A DNA stretch of 64,000 nt from Trissonchulus latispiculum (Eukaryota; Nematoda; Enoplea; Enoplida; Ironidae), in contig JASAND010021227.1 of NCBI GenBank assembly GCA_030248195.1, positions 1 through 64,000 of the forward strand. Reading direction: 5' to 3'. Of the stretch, positions 10,498-21,840 are shown one piece after another. A program made the translations under genes and the position numbers. Position 1 is the stretch's first letter. Every line of letters begins with the position of its first letter. The notes under the pieces were generated by a model that worked only from the letters and a program-made list of their open reading frames with translations, was not told the DNA's origin and searched no databases.

Positions 10498-10906
10498 AGG
10501 ATCTTTTCCACAATCCTCCCTCAATACGAAAGCTTTGGATTGGGGGTTATTGGATGATCCAAATGCGTTCATACTTTGGGGACGTGTTACCTGGGGCTCA
10601 GCAATTTCAAAAAAAATAAAAATTTTAAATTTTTTAAAATTGTAAATTTTTTAAAATTCTAAAATTTTTGAACTTTTTTAAAATTTTGCGGTAGAATCGA
10701 TGAAGCTGAGCATTTGCTCTTGTTCCAACATCTGAAAATGTTTCCTACAATCTCTACAGCGGCTCTAACTGTAAAGTTACTGTACAGCTAATTTTTGAAA
10801 TTACTGAGCCTCAGGTAACACCTTCCCAAAATATGAACGGATTTGGATCACCCAATAACCCCCAATCCAACCAGTTCGTATTGAGGGGGATTGTGGGAAA
10901 GATCCT
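10498..10906. mobile_element. Fold-back (long inverted repeat) element
   Basis: The left arm (from AGGATCTTTTCCACAATCC) and right arm are inverted copies of about 130 bp (TTGGGGGTTATTGG and its complement; ACCTGGGGCTCAG and CTGAGCCTCAGGT) around an A/T-only middle. No clear target duplication and no ORF. Family unknown. Confidence 0.7.
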
Positions 10907-12360
10907 ATCTTTTCTTAGTTTGTAAGCTAAATGTCCCAGTCTTTTGTCTTACTTTAAGGCCTCAGCCATCAAAAGCTGGATTTTCTTGTTGTCACATTCA
11001 TGAAGTCAAGCCCATGCAGATATTACATGCATTTATAGACAGCCCAGATTCAGGAAAAACTGCATTATTAATGTTGATTAATATAAAATTGGCTACAATA
11101 GCTGCTGACGAAACGGTGTCATAGTTAACCCTTATCCACCTTTTATTTGTTAATAAATTCCTGCAGCCCCTAGATTATGAGCTCACCCTGTTACTTTCTG
11201 ACCATGCCAATTGAACTAAACTGAGCGATAGGCCGTCTGCGTAAAAAGACACATACATATAATACACATAATAATGTAATGTAATGTTCACGTTATGGGC
11301 ATCCACTTAATAACTTTTGCCTACTGCCAAATATTATAGTTAGGTTCCATTTTCACTACAAAGTTTTGATAAATTTGAACATTTGTTTCAACTTTTTTAT
11401 CAAATCACGTCAACATTTTATTGTGTTTTCCTCCCTGCTACACTTTGAGCATTTGTACATTATGACTATTTAAAAGCCAACAGATCTCGTATTTTAGTTA
11501 GTTCTGCATTAGCTACGAATGGAGCTTTCTTGTAGACATTCGAAACAATCGTTTTGTCGCTATACATTTCTTAAGTTTTACATTAACAATCCTTTATTAA
11601 AACATTTATTTTTATATTCTAGGTGTTAATTCTAGGTGTCTAATATTTTAAATTCATCAGCTGCCGTAATGCCGGTACATTATATTTGTGGAGATATGTC
11701 ACAATATTTTATGACTTTCACTGATGAATGATCACGTCGAGATGATGCGAGGTGAATAAATAACGCCATGTAATGATAGAACAATACAAGCAATTAGGTT
11801 CTCAAGATGAACTGTTCATCCATGTGGGAACCAATAATATGTAGCCTTCAGTCCTGCTGAACTTGTCTCGCGTGAATTAAAATAAATCATTGAATATGTT
11901 CAACAAACAAAATGCAAGCTTGTTGTAAGTTTGCAATGCATTGCGACCAGTGAGAAATCAAATTCCCGCAGTGCGAATGGCACGTATTTGATCTTACTTG
12001 TGCAATGCTGGATCACAGATTTGACTAGCTAATAATTTATTATACTTCACCGATCCTCTCGTTGTTTCAAATAGGCATGAGTTGTTCAGAAACGATAATC
12101 TTTATTTGAGAACTCATATTGCCTACTGTTTTGCATGATGTCTGTTAATACAATTGACGTTAGCTGCTTGTTCCCAAGGTTGCTTTATGTAACTAATTTA
12201 TCTGTTATCATATGCTGTTTTTAGCTAGTTGATAATAAACATTGAAATATATTGAATTCCAAATTGGCTGCTGTTTAAACACTGCTGTAGTAACTAATTC
12301 TGCTAATAACAATAATTTTGTTTATCATTTGAATATTTTGACTTATTTCTTACTTAGTAC
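10907..12360. other. Unassigned AT-rich DNA
   Basis: No gene, RNA or clear repeat recognised. The longest open frame (10,891-11,124) shows no family features. Confidence 0.5.
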
Positions 12361-12378
12361 AAGCAAACTAACAGTGTG

Positions 12379-12560
12379 TGGAGCCTATGGCTGAAGCCAG
12401 CCTACCTCTGGCGAATATCAGGAATCCCATGGGTATGGTGCCTATCCAACCGAATAGGTAGATGGAGCCTATGGCAGAAACCAGCATACCTCTGGCGAAT
12501 ATCAGGGTAGCCCATGAGCATGGTGCCTGTCCAACCGAATGGGCAAATGGAGCCCATTGC
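12379..12560. repeat. Diverged tandem repeat, two units of about 82-83 bp plus a partial third
   Basis: TGGAGCCTATGGC...ACCTCTGGCGAATATCAGG recurs at 12,463 and begins again at 12,547 (TGGAGCCCATTGC). A short open frame across it is a by-product of the repeat. Confidence 0.7.
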
Positions 12561-12721
12561 AGAATTAAAGCTATGTAATTCAAGTAATCAATCAATTCAA
12601 TGTATACCATTTCATCAGTAGACTCTCATAGGATATCGTAGGAATCAAAGATACATATTGCTGGCTTGGATGGGCATTTGCTGAATATATATATAAAATA
12701 TGTTTAATGTGAATCATTTCA

Positions 12722-14315
12722 TTAGGCAAAGAAATATGATTTCATTCGCGAAGATTGCAACCATCTTTCTCGGTGATGGCCACATTTCCGGACATCGAGG
12801 ACTGGTTCTTGATGTCTCGAATAACGATGACATAGTGTCCGTTTCTTTTTCCTTTTTTGTACGCCACAGTCATCTCTTCGTCCCCCAGCATCTGGGAGCA
12901 ACACGGGCGCTGACCATGATTTGCAATCAGCGTGGAAATCTGGTAGTCTCGAAGGAAGCGGAAATATTCCAAATTACTGGCTTTGTCCCGTAATTTGAAT
13001 TGCTCATAATTGTGCTTGTCCATGACTTCCGTCAACCTGTCCTGTGCTCGCTGGTTTGTTGTGATCTTAATGGTTTCAGATGGCGGCATTTTGTCACAGT
13101 CCCGGTAGTCTCTCAACTGCTTGTTGACTTATTCCCTTGCCTTCATCTTCTCAGCCGTATTAGCAGTGGTCCAGTGGAGGCTTTCCAGGATGTTCCTCAC
13201 GGCCACGTTCTCTTCCTCGGTGTCTGTACAGTTCGTTTTCACGAAGTTGTAGAACTGCTTCAGCTTCTTTGCGTAGCCAGCTATGGTTTCACCGGAGACC
13301 TTGTTGTCCCTCATCATAAACATCACGTCTTGGAGCTGGGTCTTCAGGCGGATCAGATGGCTTGTGTCGACCTTGGCCAAGGAAAAGCCGTATCTGGCAA
13401 CGAGGGCAAAGCCCAGGATCCTCCGCAGGTCGTTGATCTGCTGATTCAGACCTTTTGACTTGGCAACCTTTTGCTGATCTTTGCTATTCCGGCCTGACTT
13501 GGTCTTGACTGTTTCCAGTCGCTGCAGATGGCCCTGATACGTCATAAAAGCAGCTGAAGCATCGATGTGGAGAAACTCCTCTGAAAAGATTCTGTTGCCT
13601 CGCCTTTGTTGACGAATCTTCGGCGTAAGCAATTTTTCTCTGGATCACGATGGCCCCATATTGAACAGCTTCGGAAGTCTGAGGAGGAAGTTGTGCCTGG
13701 ATTTTGACAAGCCTATCACTGGGTTGGTCATTGACAGAAAAGACTTTGGACACAGTCTTCAACGTACCGGGTCTGGGAGGGGGGAGGTCGACAAGGCCAA
13801 CTCCGATGTCCTCTTCCACAGTCGGCACCGGATGAATCCGAAGATTTGCGATGTCAATATCGTCAAACTGCCTTATTCTTCTGATTCGCTTTCATCTGAA
13901 CTACTGTTTGTAGCCGGTGGAGCGACAGCTGCAGGCTCAAGTGGGGGACGAGAGCGAGCAAGTTCCTGTGATGGAGGTGGAGGTGGAGGAGGAGTAGTAG
14001 GAAGCTGAGTAGGAAGAGAACGAGCGGAGGCAGCGACGGCTTCGTCTTCGCCGTCGCTTTCCGGAATCCTAGTTTTGCCAAAGCCGTCTTTGATCTTCTG
14101 GATGTTGATGGCTGTGGTTCAGGCTCTTCATCATCGAAAAGCTCATCCGTGTCCTCTTGTTCATACTCCTCCTCCTCATCCTCGCTTTGGTTACTCTGCC
14201 GCTGAGTCTCCGGTCTGACTGTGGACGAGGTCGAAGCTGTGCCTTGATCATCCGGCTCCTTGGCGAAGACAAGGCCGATCTCGGATTCAACAAATGTGGT
14301 TAAAACTTGTTTCAA
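12722..14315 (-). pseudogene. Broken gene resembling a tyrosine recombinase (Crypton-like) with acidic N-terminal region
   Basis: Minus-strand segments read from 14,315 to 12,742 in at least three frames. The first part is acidic and disordered (SEDEEEEYEQEDTDELF, then PQPSTSRRSK). A middle segment (13,828-about 13,640) is Pro-rich. The last, 13,632-12,742, is one frame of about 297 codons interrupted by a single stop at 13,126-13,128. It has helical core-binding-like sequence (LNQQINDLRRILGFALVARYG, HLIRLKTQLQDV) and then a block around NHGQRPCCSQM and GHYVIVIRDIKNQ. This resembles the start of the catalytic domain of tyrosine-recombinase-like proteins, with the Arg of GQRP as the first catalytic residue. 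The C-terminal H-x-x-R and Tyr part is absent, so the family call is tentative. A fragment of a paralogue lies at 45,816-46,120. Confidence 0.42.
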
Positions 14316-14689
14316 TTTTCTCTAGTTCGGAGGGAGGAATCTGAATAGTTTCGGCCAATGAAGTGGTCGATTGAAGTGGGCGTGATTGAAAGAGCGTTTC
14401 TGCCTATTTTTGCAGCGATTTTCTTTTTTTACTAGCATTCTGCATATTAGCTCCCTTTTTCTCCGCCCCCTTGCCCTTCTTGCCTTTACCTTCTGTATCC
14501 TCACCCTTACCGAGGCCAACAGCTACGAACAAATCCCATTTCCCATTTCCTTGGCCTTAGCTTCCACCTTTTCCATTTCTCCGCATTTCTGGTGGTGCTG
14601 GGGAAGACGCTCTACCACCTGAAACAGAATTGCTAGTTATTTGAATATGTCTCAGAAGTTTTGCATTGTTAATATTATTGTTGTTTCAA

Positions 14690-14815
14690 TCCACTTCATT
14701 TTAGTTCATTTGATTGCATTTCATTTCTTTTCACTTCCGTTCATTTCATTGCATTTCTACCCATTTCTTTTTGATTCATTTCGTCTCATTTCGTTGCATT
14801 GCATTATACTTGGAA
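14690..14815. repeat. Decayed TTCATTT satellite tract
   Basis: About 120 bp of irregular TTCATTT/GCATTT repeats on the plus strand. No gene. Confidence 0.65.
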
Positions 14816-14924
14816 TGTTCACGTTAAGAATTTCTGCTTACCGAACCGCAAAATTCACATTTGTAATAAAGACGAATGTCTTTCTCCTTGGCTGCCATTG
14901 GGAACACACCAATAATCGCAATAA

Positions 14925-15095
14925 AAGCAATAATCAACCCACTCTGATCGATCTGATAGCTAAACACAACGAGTAAAAGGTGCAGTATTTTGTTACAATC
15001 TCAATTTATAGGGGAGATGTCTTGGGCGTGGTGAGAATCCCTTGGGTGGGAGGGGGAAAGCGGTTCCCTCCAATGCCCTTCCGAAAAATTTTTAA
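14925..15095. repeat. Repeat segment, inverted copy at 39,745-39,905
   Basis: Contains CAATGCCCTTCCGAAAAATT and GGTGAGAATCCCTTGGG. The reverse complement of the same stretch lies at 39,745-39,905, next to the tail of the NeSL element. Family unknown. Confidence 0.7.
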
Positions 15096-16595
15096 ATTGA
15101 TTGAATTGATTTGATTTTTGGTCAAAGTTGGCCCAAAATCGATTTTTGGCAATTTTGGACAAATTTTCAAAAAATCATAACTTTTTTAATATTGAAGTTA
15201 GGAGTCTAGTTTTTATTGGAATTACGTAGGACACCCTAAACTGTGTTTTCATGCATAAACCAAAATTTTAGGTTAAGAATTGGGGTGGGAATCCCGATTT
15301 CTTTCGTGCCTCAAAGTTCATCAAAGCGCCATTCTACCGTATAATTTCTGGAATTTCAGAAAAGGTAAAATAAGTTTGTCTGTTGGTAATTAGACTAACC
15401 AGTAAAAGTGGAACTGACTAGGTATCAACATTGCCAATTTTGAATACGGTAGATTTTAGGTACGTATAGTTAAATATTTGTTGGTACGTGTATAATTTTA
15501 TACGAAGGAATTTTAATATAAATTGACAATAATTTACTGTTACTAATAATATATTTGGGAAATGCATCTGTGATCATCCTCCCGTTATAAAAGTGAAAAC
15601 TCCTGTTTTAAAAGGCGGTTATACACTATTCAGTAATTATATACAATATTTGCAAGACAATCTCAGCAACCAATTCTATTACTACAATGCACGATTGCAA
15701 ACTGTTTGTGCATAGTACGTGCGATGCTGTGCAGGTACCTTCGTTTTAACTACGTACTCATAAGCGTTGAAGTGTGCATAATTTGTGCTGCTTTCGTGTA
15801 TAAGAAGGGTGAGGCAAAAATCTGGGAGGGCATCTACGTAAACAACTTATATGTACGGAAAGCGTGTAAATTTAAAATTTTAAGACGTAGCATATAAAGT
15901 ATCTAGGCGTTACAAATTGTTTTTTGGTGTTGATGACAAGAAGAAACGGCAATTAAGTGGGAAATTAACGATGTTTTTGACAGCTAGCGTTTCAGATTTA
16001 ACTCGAAAGGGGATACGAGTGCAAACTTTTGTTTATTGGGAAAAATCCAGTTTGCATTCTGATTTCATCTGCATTATATCATCATTCGAATTCAATATAA
16101 CGGATTATTTTTGAATGAATGTTAAATAAATTGAACCGTTAATGCTATATTTACTACATTTTGCCGGCCGTATAATAGAAGCCCTCCTGGGCGATAAAAA
16201 GTCACTCCACGAAAGCAAGAACATCTGCGGTCCGCTAGTTGCTAAAGTAAGTCGAGTGCAGCCGATGCCATTCTCTTAAATGTCAAGCTTTAGACCAGTC
16301 GGGCTCTAAAATATTCCGGTCTGCCTTACTTAAACATTAGCTGCAGTTTTGTCCGACAATATGGGTTAGTGCAATTTTTTGTACATTCGAATTTATTGAG
16401 TCTTTGTAGGAGTAATAACAATTATTTGCCTGCGCTAGTATATATATTGAGATAGAAAGTTTTCTGAGATGCAAAGGTCTATACAGAAAGTGCTTCATAG
16501 ATGAACTGATGTAAGTATATGGTCTTACTTCTAAAACCCTAGAGTGTGAAAAATACGAAGTCAACATACGGGCCTTTTTATACTGAGAAATGCAA
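15096..16595. other. Unassigned DNA with a fragment of the 20.9-kb repeat
   Basis: No gene recognised. 15,307-15,425 (GCCATTCTACCGTATAAT ... AGTGGAACTGACTAGGT) matches sequence at 20,868-20,990 and 58,755-58,915, so a scrap of that repeat is here. Confidence 0.55.
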
Positions 16596-17599
16596 ATTTT
16601 ATTTGTTCCTATTCTAACAGTGCATATGAACTTGAGGGAGTGGTGGGTCTTATAACGCTAGCTTTTGGATTTACTCTGCAATTGGCATTTAAAATGGGGT
16701 GCACAAAAGATGAAATAATTCTGATTGAGAAAGGCTAACTGGAGTGTACATAATTACGCAGTGTCTAATCCTAATTAGTGGAAAATGCAGATATGAATGA
16801 AATGACTCTAGCATATACAAGATCAGGAAAGAAGACAAAGGACCCTATCCTCTTTTAGGCCATTTCCTGAGGGGGAGAATTAGGTACTTGAATTAATGTA
16901 ATTGAAAACAAATTATAGACAACTTTGTGAAATACTGGAAAACATGATAATTTAGCGGAATATCAGTTTTCAAAAATTAAATGGTGATTGAATGTTAGGG
17001 CGAACTGCAGTTCCACGCTGCAGAACAGAAATTGGGACTGGTCAAAAACAGGAACGTGTTTTAATGATAAGTTGTACGTAGCAGTCTATGTGGAAATGTC
17101 ATTTCCGCTCTTAGGTGGATATCAAAACTAAAGTTTTGCCAAAATTATTATTTCGTATAATTGAAGAATCCGCTGTGTAGGCGAGAAAGAACAGGTTAAT
17201 ACAGAGCTGATATTGAGATAACTAAATGTGAAAATGGCAAGAGGCAAAGAGTCTCTAGAAAAAGAAGGGGTGTAGGGGTTTAAAATCAGTAAGGACGGGG
17301 TGTAGGGGTTTAAAATTAGTAAAGACTATCTTTAAAGTGAATTTAACTGTTTACACAGTAAAGTTGAAAATTAGAGCAGGTGTAGACTGAAGATTTTTAA
17401 TAAATTCGGAGTGTTGATACTATCACAAAAAGGAAAAATTAGATATAAACACACGGAGTGGTAGAAATAATAATAAAAAGGTTTAACGATTGAAAGATGG
17501 CAATATTGAAAGAGTTCAGTTCAAGATTTCAAGGTCACAAAGAAAACAGAAATTATCTAGACACTAGGAGTAGCGTTAACAATTAGGAAGGCTAGGTCA

Positions 17600-18157
17600 A
17601 CTGTCACTTAAATTGCTAAGCCCCGCCCACTTTACTAAAAGGAATTGTCTTACGATAGAATTTGTATGAAACTAATAATGAGGGGGAGGGGGACTGTTAT
17701 GTTCATGGGACAAAAATTGGGACAAAAATTATGGGACAAAAATTATGTTCTAATTTAATTATTAATCTTATTCTTCTTATTTAATAAATACTGTAATTTA
17801 AATTAAAATTAGTTAACGTAATCTGAACATTTCCGTATTATGTCTTGTCCCATTAAACATAAAATAAACTGAAATACAACATAATTATTAGAATAAATTT
17901 ATATCGGGCACTTAAAAATTTCGATTCAAATTTACCTTGCAACAGAAAATAAGTTGTTGGTAAAATTTCCTTGTAATTTTATAATAGTTATAACTTACAT
18001 TTTTAAATAAATGCACCCCTCGTTAGAATTTACACAAACATGCATGAGGATAGAATTGTCCACAACACATGCATACATTTGTCAACTGTCACTTTGAAAG
18101 GACCAATCGTAATTATTGGGCCAATTCAGAGTTGGGCCAAGTCATACCAAACCGGTC
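17600..18157. mobile_element. Insertion private to copy A, class unknown
   Basis: Absent from copy B, where the flanks run on as AAGGCTAAGTCTAACGAAC. The bases GTC occur at both junctions. GTCAACTGTCACTT occurs at the left end (about 17,597) and again at 18,078. No ORF and no clear TIR. Confidence 0.5.
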
Positions 18158-18261
18158 TAACTAACATAGGTTTATTTTAGGATAAAAGAGCTCGCACCAA
18201 AAGAAAATTAGGTGAATTAAACATTTTAGTACTTTAAGTTGGAAATTACAGCTAGGTGGGA

Positions 18262-18710
18262 ATTAGTATATGGGTGTCCATCGCAGTATGTGGGGGAAAG
18301 TGGAAATTCCCTCTCCCAACGATTCCATGGCCACAGACACGATATCCGCAAAATGGATGCTAGTAAACCTTTATCTTGTGATTTTAGAAACCACAACCAC
18401 GATTTGAAGGATTTACGTGTAACTGTTATTGATTGTGCCGAAGAAGAAACGTGTAGAAAGAAAGAAAGAAAAACAATGGATCACCCAACTTTTTACTGAC
18501 TATCCTTTTGTAATCAATTGGGAACATATCCTTCGTTTCAACAAATCCCCGCCCTCCGGGTCCGAGTTTACTAGCATCCATTCTGTTGAAAACCGTCCTG
18601 AGCCTCCTGAAGCCACCCGAACATTTGTGCCACAGCCCGTCCCCACTCCCCAGGCCCCCAGAACAGAATTTTATCCCCAAATTATGAAACCCCCCGGACA
18701 TTAACATCGC
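18262..18710 (+). pseudogene. Penelope-like element: GIY-YIG endonuclease fragment
   Basis: Remnant of the endonuclease that nicks target DNA for Penelope-like retroelements. Seen: YGCPSQYVGESGNSLSQRF and then HRHDI, the YIG half of the fold, followed by CDFRNHNHDL. A frame change near 18,430-18,460 leads to KEKQWITQLFTDYPFVIN, the family's conserved C-terminal block (WI..L.T.YP.GIN). A Pro-rich tail follows (PVPTPQAPRTEF, stop near 18,704). The first (GIY) strand and the whole reverse transcriptase are absent. It is followed by a hammerhead relic at 18,793, fitting the known association of Penelope-like elements with hammerheads. It is missing from copy B of the surrounding repeat, so it inserted after the duplication. 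Confidence 0.72.
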
Positions 18711-18792
18711 GGTCCCGCCCAGCCTCACAATAAATAACTTGGTCCCCAACCTTCCCATTTAATGAAACTTTGCTGCTCAGAAGGGACAGGAT

Positions 18793-18834
18793 CCGTCTGA
18801 TGTAGAGTGGGAGACCACTCGCAACCGGTAACGG
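18793..18834 (+). ncRNA. Decayed type I hammerhead at the 3' side of the Penelope-like fragment
   Basis: Stem I pairs CCGT (18793-18796) with ACGG (18831-18834). Stem II pairs GAGTGG with CCACTC under a GAGA loop. GGTA before ACGG gives the expected GUA cleavage site, and stem III is minimal, as in Penelope-associated hammerheads. The core is damaged: CTGATG is followed by TA, and GAAA has become GCAA, so it should not cleave. Confidence 0.6.
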
Positions 18835-19339
18835 AAGAAAAGTGAACGTTGTTTTGGACATTCACGTTTTGGACTGATATTTTATTTCTTATGAATTTCG
18901 AAATAAAAGTTAAATATTAACATAATCTGAGATGAAGAAACATTAATAATGTGGGAGGAATAGGTTTAAATATTACTTGAAATTGTTCACGAATGCTGAA
19001 GTATTCAAATTATTCAAAATTTTTCGAAAATTGTTTAACAGATTTTTGAGGCCAATGTATATTAGTATACGCTCAAGATCCAATTTGTTTAGCGATACTC
19101 AGTGAGTGCAGTTGAGGCAAAAATGAGAGTATTTAGCTGAACTTAAAATAACTAAAGCGAAGGAAGCTGCTAGTATTCTGATTTTGATTAACAAAGCCCT
19201 AAATTTCAGTAAAAATTCAGCTGCCTAGTTTCAAATGTATCATTAATGATATCAGTTATATATTTCAAAATGTATCATTTATGATATTAAGACAAAATCA
19301 AAACAGAATCAATTAATTCAAATTATTTTTATGCTTAGG

Positions 19340-19752
19340 CTTTGCGCAAAGAATGGATGATCAGGATCATTAGCTGGGCCAAGGCAAAGGAGGGGGCGGG
19401 GCTCCTGAAGGGGCGCAGGTGCGGAAGCAGAGGGAGAGGCGGATACTTCGGATTAGTATCATTAGTCCGCGCTTGTCGACCATTAAGGCAGCTTTCGAGG
19501 GGTTGAACGCTCTTGAAGCAGAGCTCCTAGGGTTAATGGAAACTATTCAGCGCGAGAGGGTGAATTCCTCGAGGTCGAAGGAAGCGCGTCGGCATTTAGC
19601 AGTAACTTGGCGTAGGCTTGGGTCGGAAGTGGATAGCGGCAGAGGTCAATTGCAGGATCAACAGCAGCATGCGCAGCAATAGCAGCAAGAGGAGGAGGAA
19701 CCACAGCAGCAGCAGCAGCAGGTTGGCGTGGGAGGAGCAGCAGCAACAAGTT
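19340..19752 (+). pseudogene. Exon-like conserved reading frame in copy A
   Basis: Not a family I recognise. After an acceptor-like TTATGCTTAG, a frame reads STIKAAFEGLNALEAELL and then IQRERVNSSRSKEARRHLAV, an amphipathic, probably coiled-coil helix, ending in a Gln/Ala-rich run before GTTAGT at about 19,750. Copy B (56,609-57,024) preserves the same peptide with conservative changes, but the tail differs by frame, and stops occur upstream in both. It may be an internal exon of an element or host gene. Confidence 0.35.
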
Positions 19753-20109
19753 AGTTTTTCCAAGTTTGTTTTTTAGAAATCAGAATTTTATAATTTTCTT
19801 GATTTCTGACCATGGATAAATCAGCATCCTGGAAATCCAAGGGGGCTTGGAAAGTGCCACTGATTTTTGCTGTTTGGATTTGGAGTGGATTTAGTCCGTT
19901 AATGAAACTGTTGGAAGCTAAATTTGATTATGCATCTAAGTCTAGATCAGGGTAAGCTTTTTGCAGTAAGCGTTGAACGGCATACGTAAAATCTTGAAAG
20001 CTTTCTCTAGCCTTTTTAGTTCTACTATGAAGTTGCATGCTTGCTAGTCTCTCGTATTCAGCTGGCTTAAGCCTGTCGACAAGTTTTCTTTTTAACTTTT
20101 AAGTATCAC

Positions 20110-20588
20110 GATTATCCGCATCTACGCTTGCATTTGTAAACGTCTAGCGCAAAATCGCGAAGATAAGCGGGCAAAATTGTCAAGTGCTTAGCTTCATCCC
20201 AGTTTTGAGCAATAGCAACTAATTTGAAGACAACGAGCCAATCATCTATGCTTTGCTCATCAGGTTTTCCATGAAGAGGTCTTAAAGTATTTTTCGGCAG
20301 CGAAACTGCTTCAGTTGGTCCTGCGATAACGGTTTTTGCATCCAAAGAGTTCCCTTATGTATCGGAAACTTCGTTTAAAAGTCATCACGAAGATTGGAAA
20401 AATCTTGCCTGATGTTTAAAGTTGGTAAAGTTTGCAAACGGTCAGTATACATTGCACGATTTTTTAATTTGATCTAAAATTGGAGCTTGAGCTATTGTAG
20501 CTTTAGAATGTCTTTCGAGTCTGTCAAAATCGGCTTCCATGGTCGGGTCAGGATCCCTTTTAGTATTGTTGGCATTATCCGTACTCAT
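20110..20588 (-). pseudogene. Ty3/gypsy-type gag, N-terminal and capsid part, broken
   Basis: Gag forms the particle of LTR retrotransposons. The minus strand starts at ATG 20,588 (MSTDNANNTKRDPDPTMEAD) and, after frame changes, reads HGKPDEQSIDDWLVVFKLVA and then YLRDFALDVYK. This is the usual gypsy gag capsid pattern (F.G....DWL..F......W......LP.YL...A...Y). Upstream (20,625-21,703) is LTR-like sequence. The same gene is at 57,390-57,859 in copy B. Confidence 0.65.
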
Positions 20589-20624
20589 TGCTTACAAAGT
20601 GATTAATATGTTACAAGGTTATAT

Positions 20625-21838
20625 ACTAAGCCAAACTCCGCCTTAGACTTTAGTCATTAGTTACAATCGCTAGGGTTTTCCTATATCGGTTGTTTCACAG
20701 GAAATACTAAAAGTGCAAAAAAGTTTGGTTCAATGGTTTTTCACTGTTCGGAATCCTTGAAATTAGCTGAATTTTGAAACTTTGAATGATATCTTTGACA
20801 CTAATGAGCTTTCAGACAAATTGCACAGGAAACATTAAAAGCTCAAAAGTTGGGGGTTTCTCTTCATCAAAGTGCCATTCTACCGTATAATTCATGGAAT
20901 TTCAGAAAAGAGTTAAAATGGATTTGGTTTTATTGGTAGGTAGACTATCTGTGAAGTAAAACAACGTAGTAAAAGTGGAACTGACTAGATTTCAAGCATA
21001 TGACTGATGACTGAGACAACTTTGGAAATTAAACCGTACATCGTTAGAAAGCTGAGGACGTGAACTTTCAAATGATGTAAGCAATTTTGCTGTAGCTTGT
21101 AGCCACCAAGTTTATTTGGCAAAGTGTAGCTAAAATCGACGAAAATTTGCAATTTTTGGTAAATTTTTGGGAATACAATTTAATAGCAACCAACGACAGC
21201 AACACGGTTTATATAATTCAAAATGTGTTCTCAGCTTTAATGTCGTGTCTGTCGTCGGCAATATGCTGTTGAAGTTGACCAATTTTGCTCAGGGGGGACT
21301 TCCTTTATGTGATCCAAATACACTAATGACAAAAATGTGCTCAAACTGTGTGATATATTAGTACCTAGGTTCCTTCAAAATAATTAAAAGTTAATTTTTT
21401 TGATCATGAAAGAACCTTTGGAACTATCGCTGGGTTTGCGTAACTTCAAAATTGACTTAGTACACGCAGGTGCAGCAGGATATTTACCAAGAATCACATC
21501 CCCCAAATTATGGAAATTGACACATTTTGTGACGAGTCTGGTCCAGGTAGCTGGGTAGGTTCATGGAAGCGTGGGATTGGACTCGTCACTGGGCTGGATC
21601 GTATACACTGCACACATGCCTTACTGAGTAATGGAATAGACACGTTTGGTAACAGCAGCAAGATCAACCAGAGCAATAATGCTTACAAAGCAAGGGTTTA
21701 TAGACTAAGCCAAACTCCGCCTTAGGCTTTAGTCATTTGTTACAGTCGTTAGGGTTTTCCTATGTCGGTTGTTTCACAGGAAATACAAAAAGCGCAAGAG
21801 TTTCGTTTAATGGTTTTTTACTGTGCGGAATCTTTGAC
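20625..21838 (-). repeat. LTR-like region bounded by a direct repeat
   Basis: ACTAAGCCAAACTCCGCCTTAG and the following 110 bases occur at 20,625-20,760 and again at 21,704-21,838, a period of about 1,079 bp. The region lies just 5' of the minus-strand gag. I read this as one full and one partial LTR, or a tandem solo-LTR; no primer-binding site was identified. Confidence 0.45.
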
Positions 21839-21840
21839 TG

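Larger units (their letters stand above)
16596..21840. repeat. Long dispersed repeat, copy A (copy B at 53,866-59,775)
   Basis: Collinear with copy B in the same orientation through the segments 16.6-17.6, 18.16-18.27, 18.88-20.62 and 20.63-21.72 kb. Copy A has private insertions at about 17,600-18,157 and 18,276-18,875 (Penelope-like fragment). It lacks the three insertions seen in B. Gag-like sequence sits inside on the minus strand, so at least part is a Ty3/gypsy element. The whole unit may be composite. Confidence 0.75.

Noticed and set aside
13863..14008. Plus-strand Gly-rich frame around 13,950 as a gene
   Set aside because: It is the complement of a Pro/Leu/His-rich low-complexity part of the minus-strand pseudogene.
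14322..14622. Basic open frame at 14,519-14,322 as an N-terminal exon of the recombinase-like gene
   Set aside because: Lys/Arg-rich sequence without a family signature; the link to the downstream gene could not be shown.
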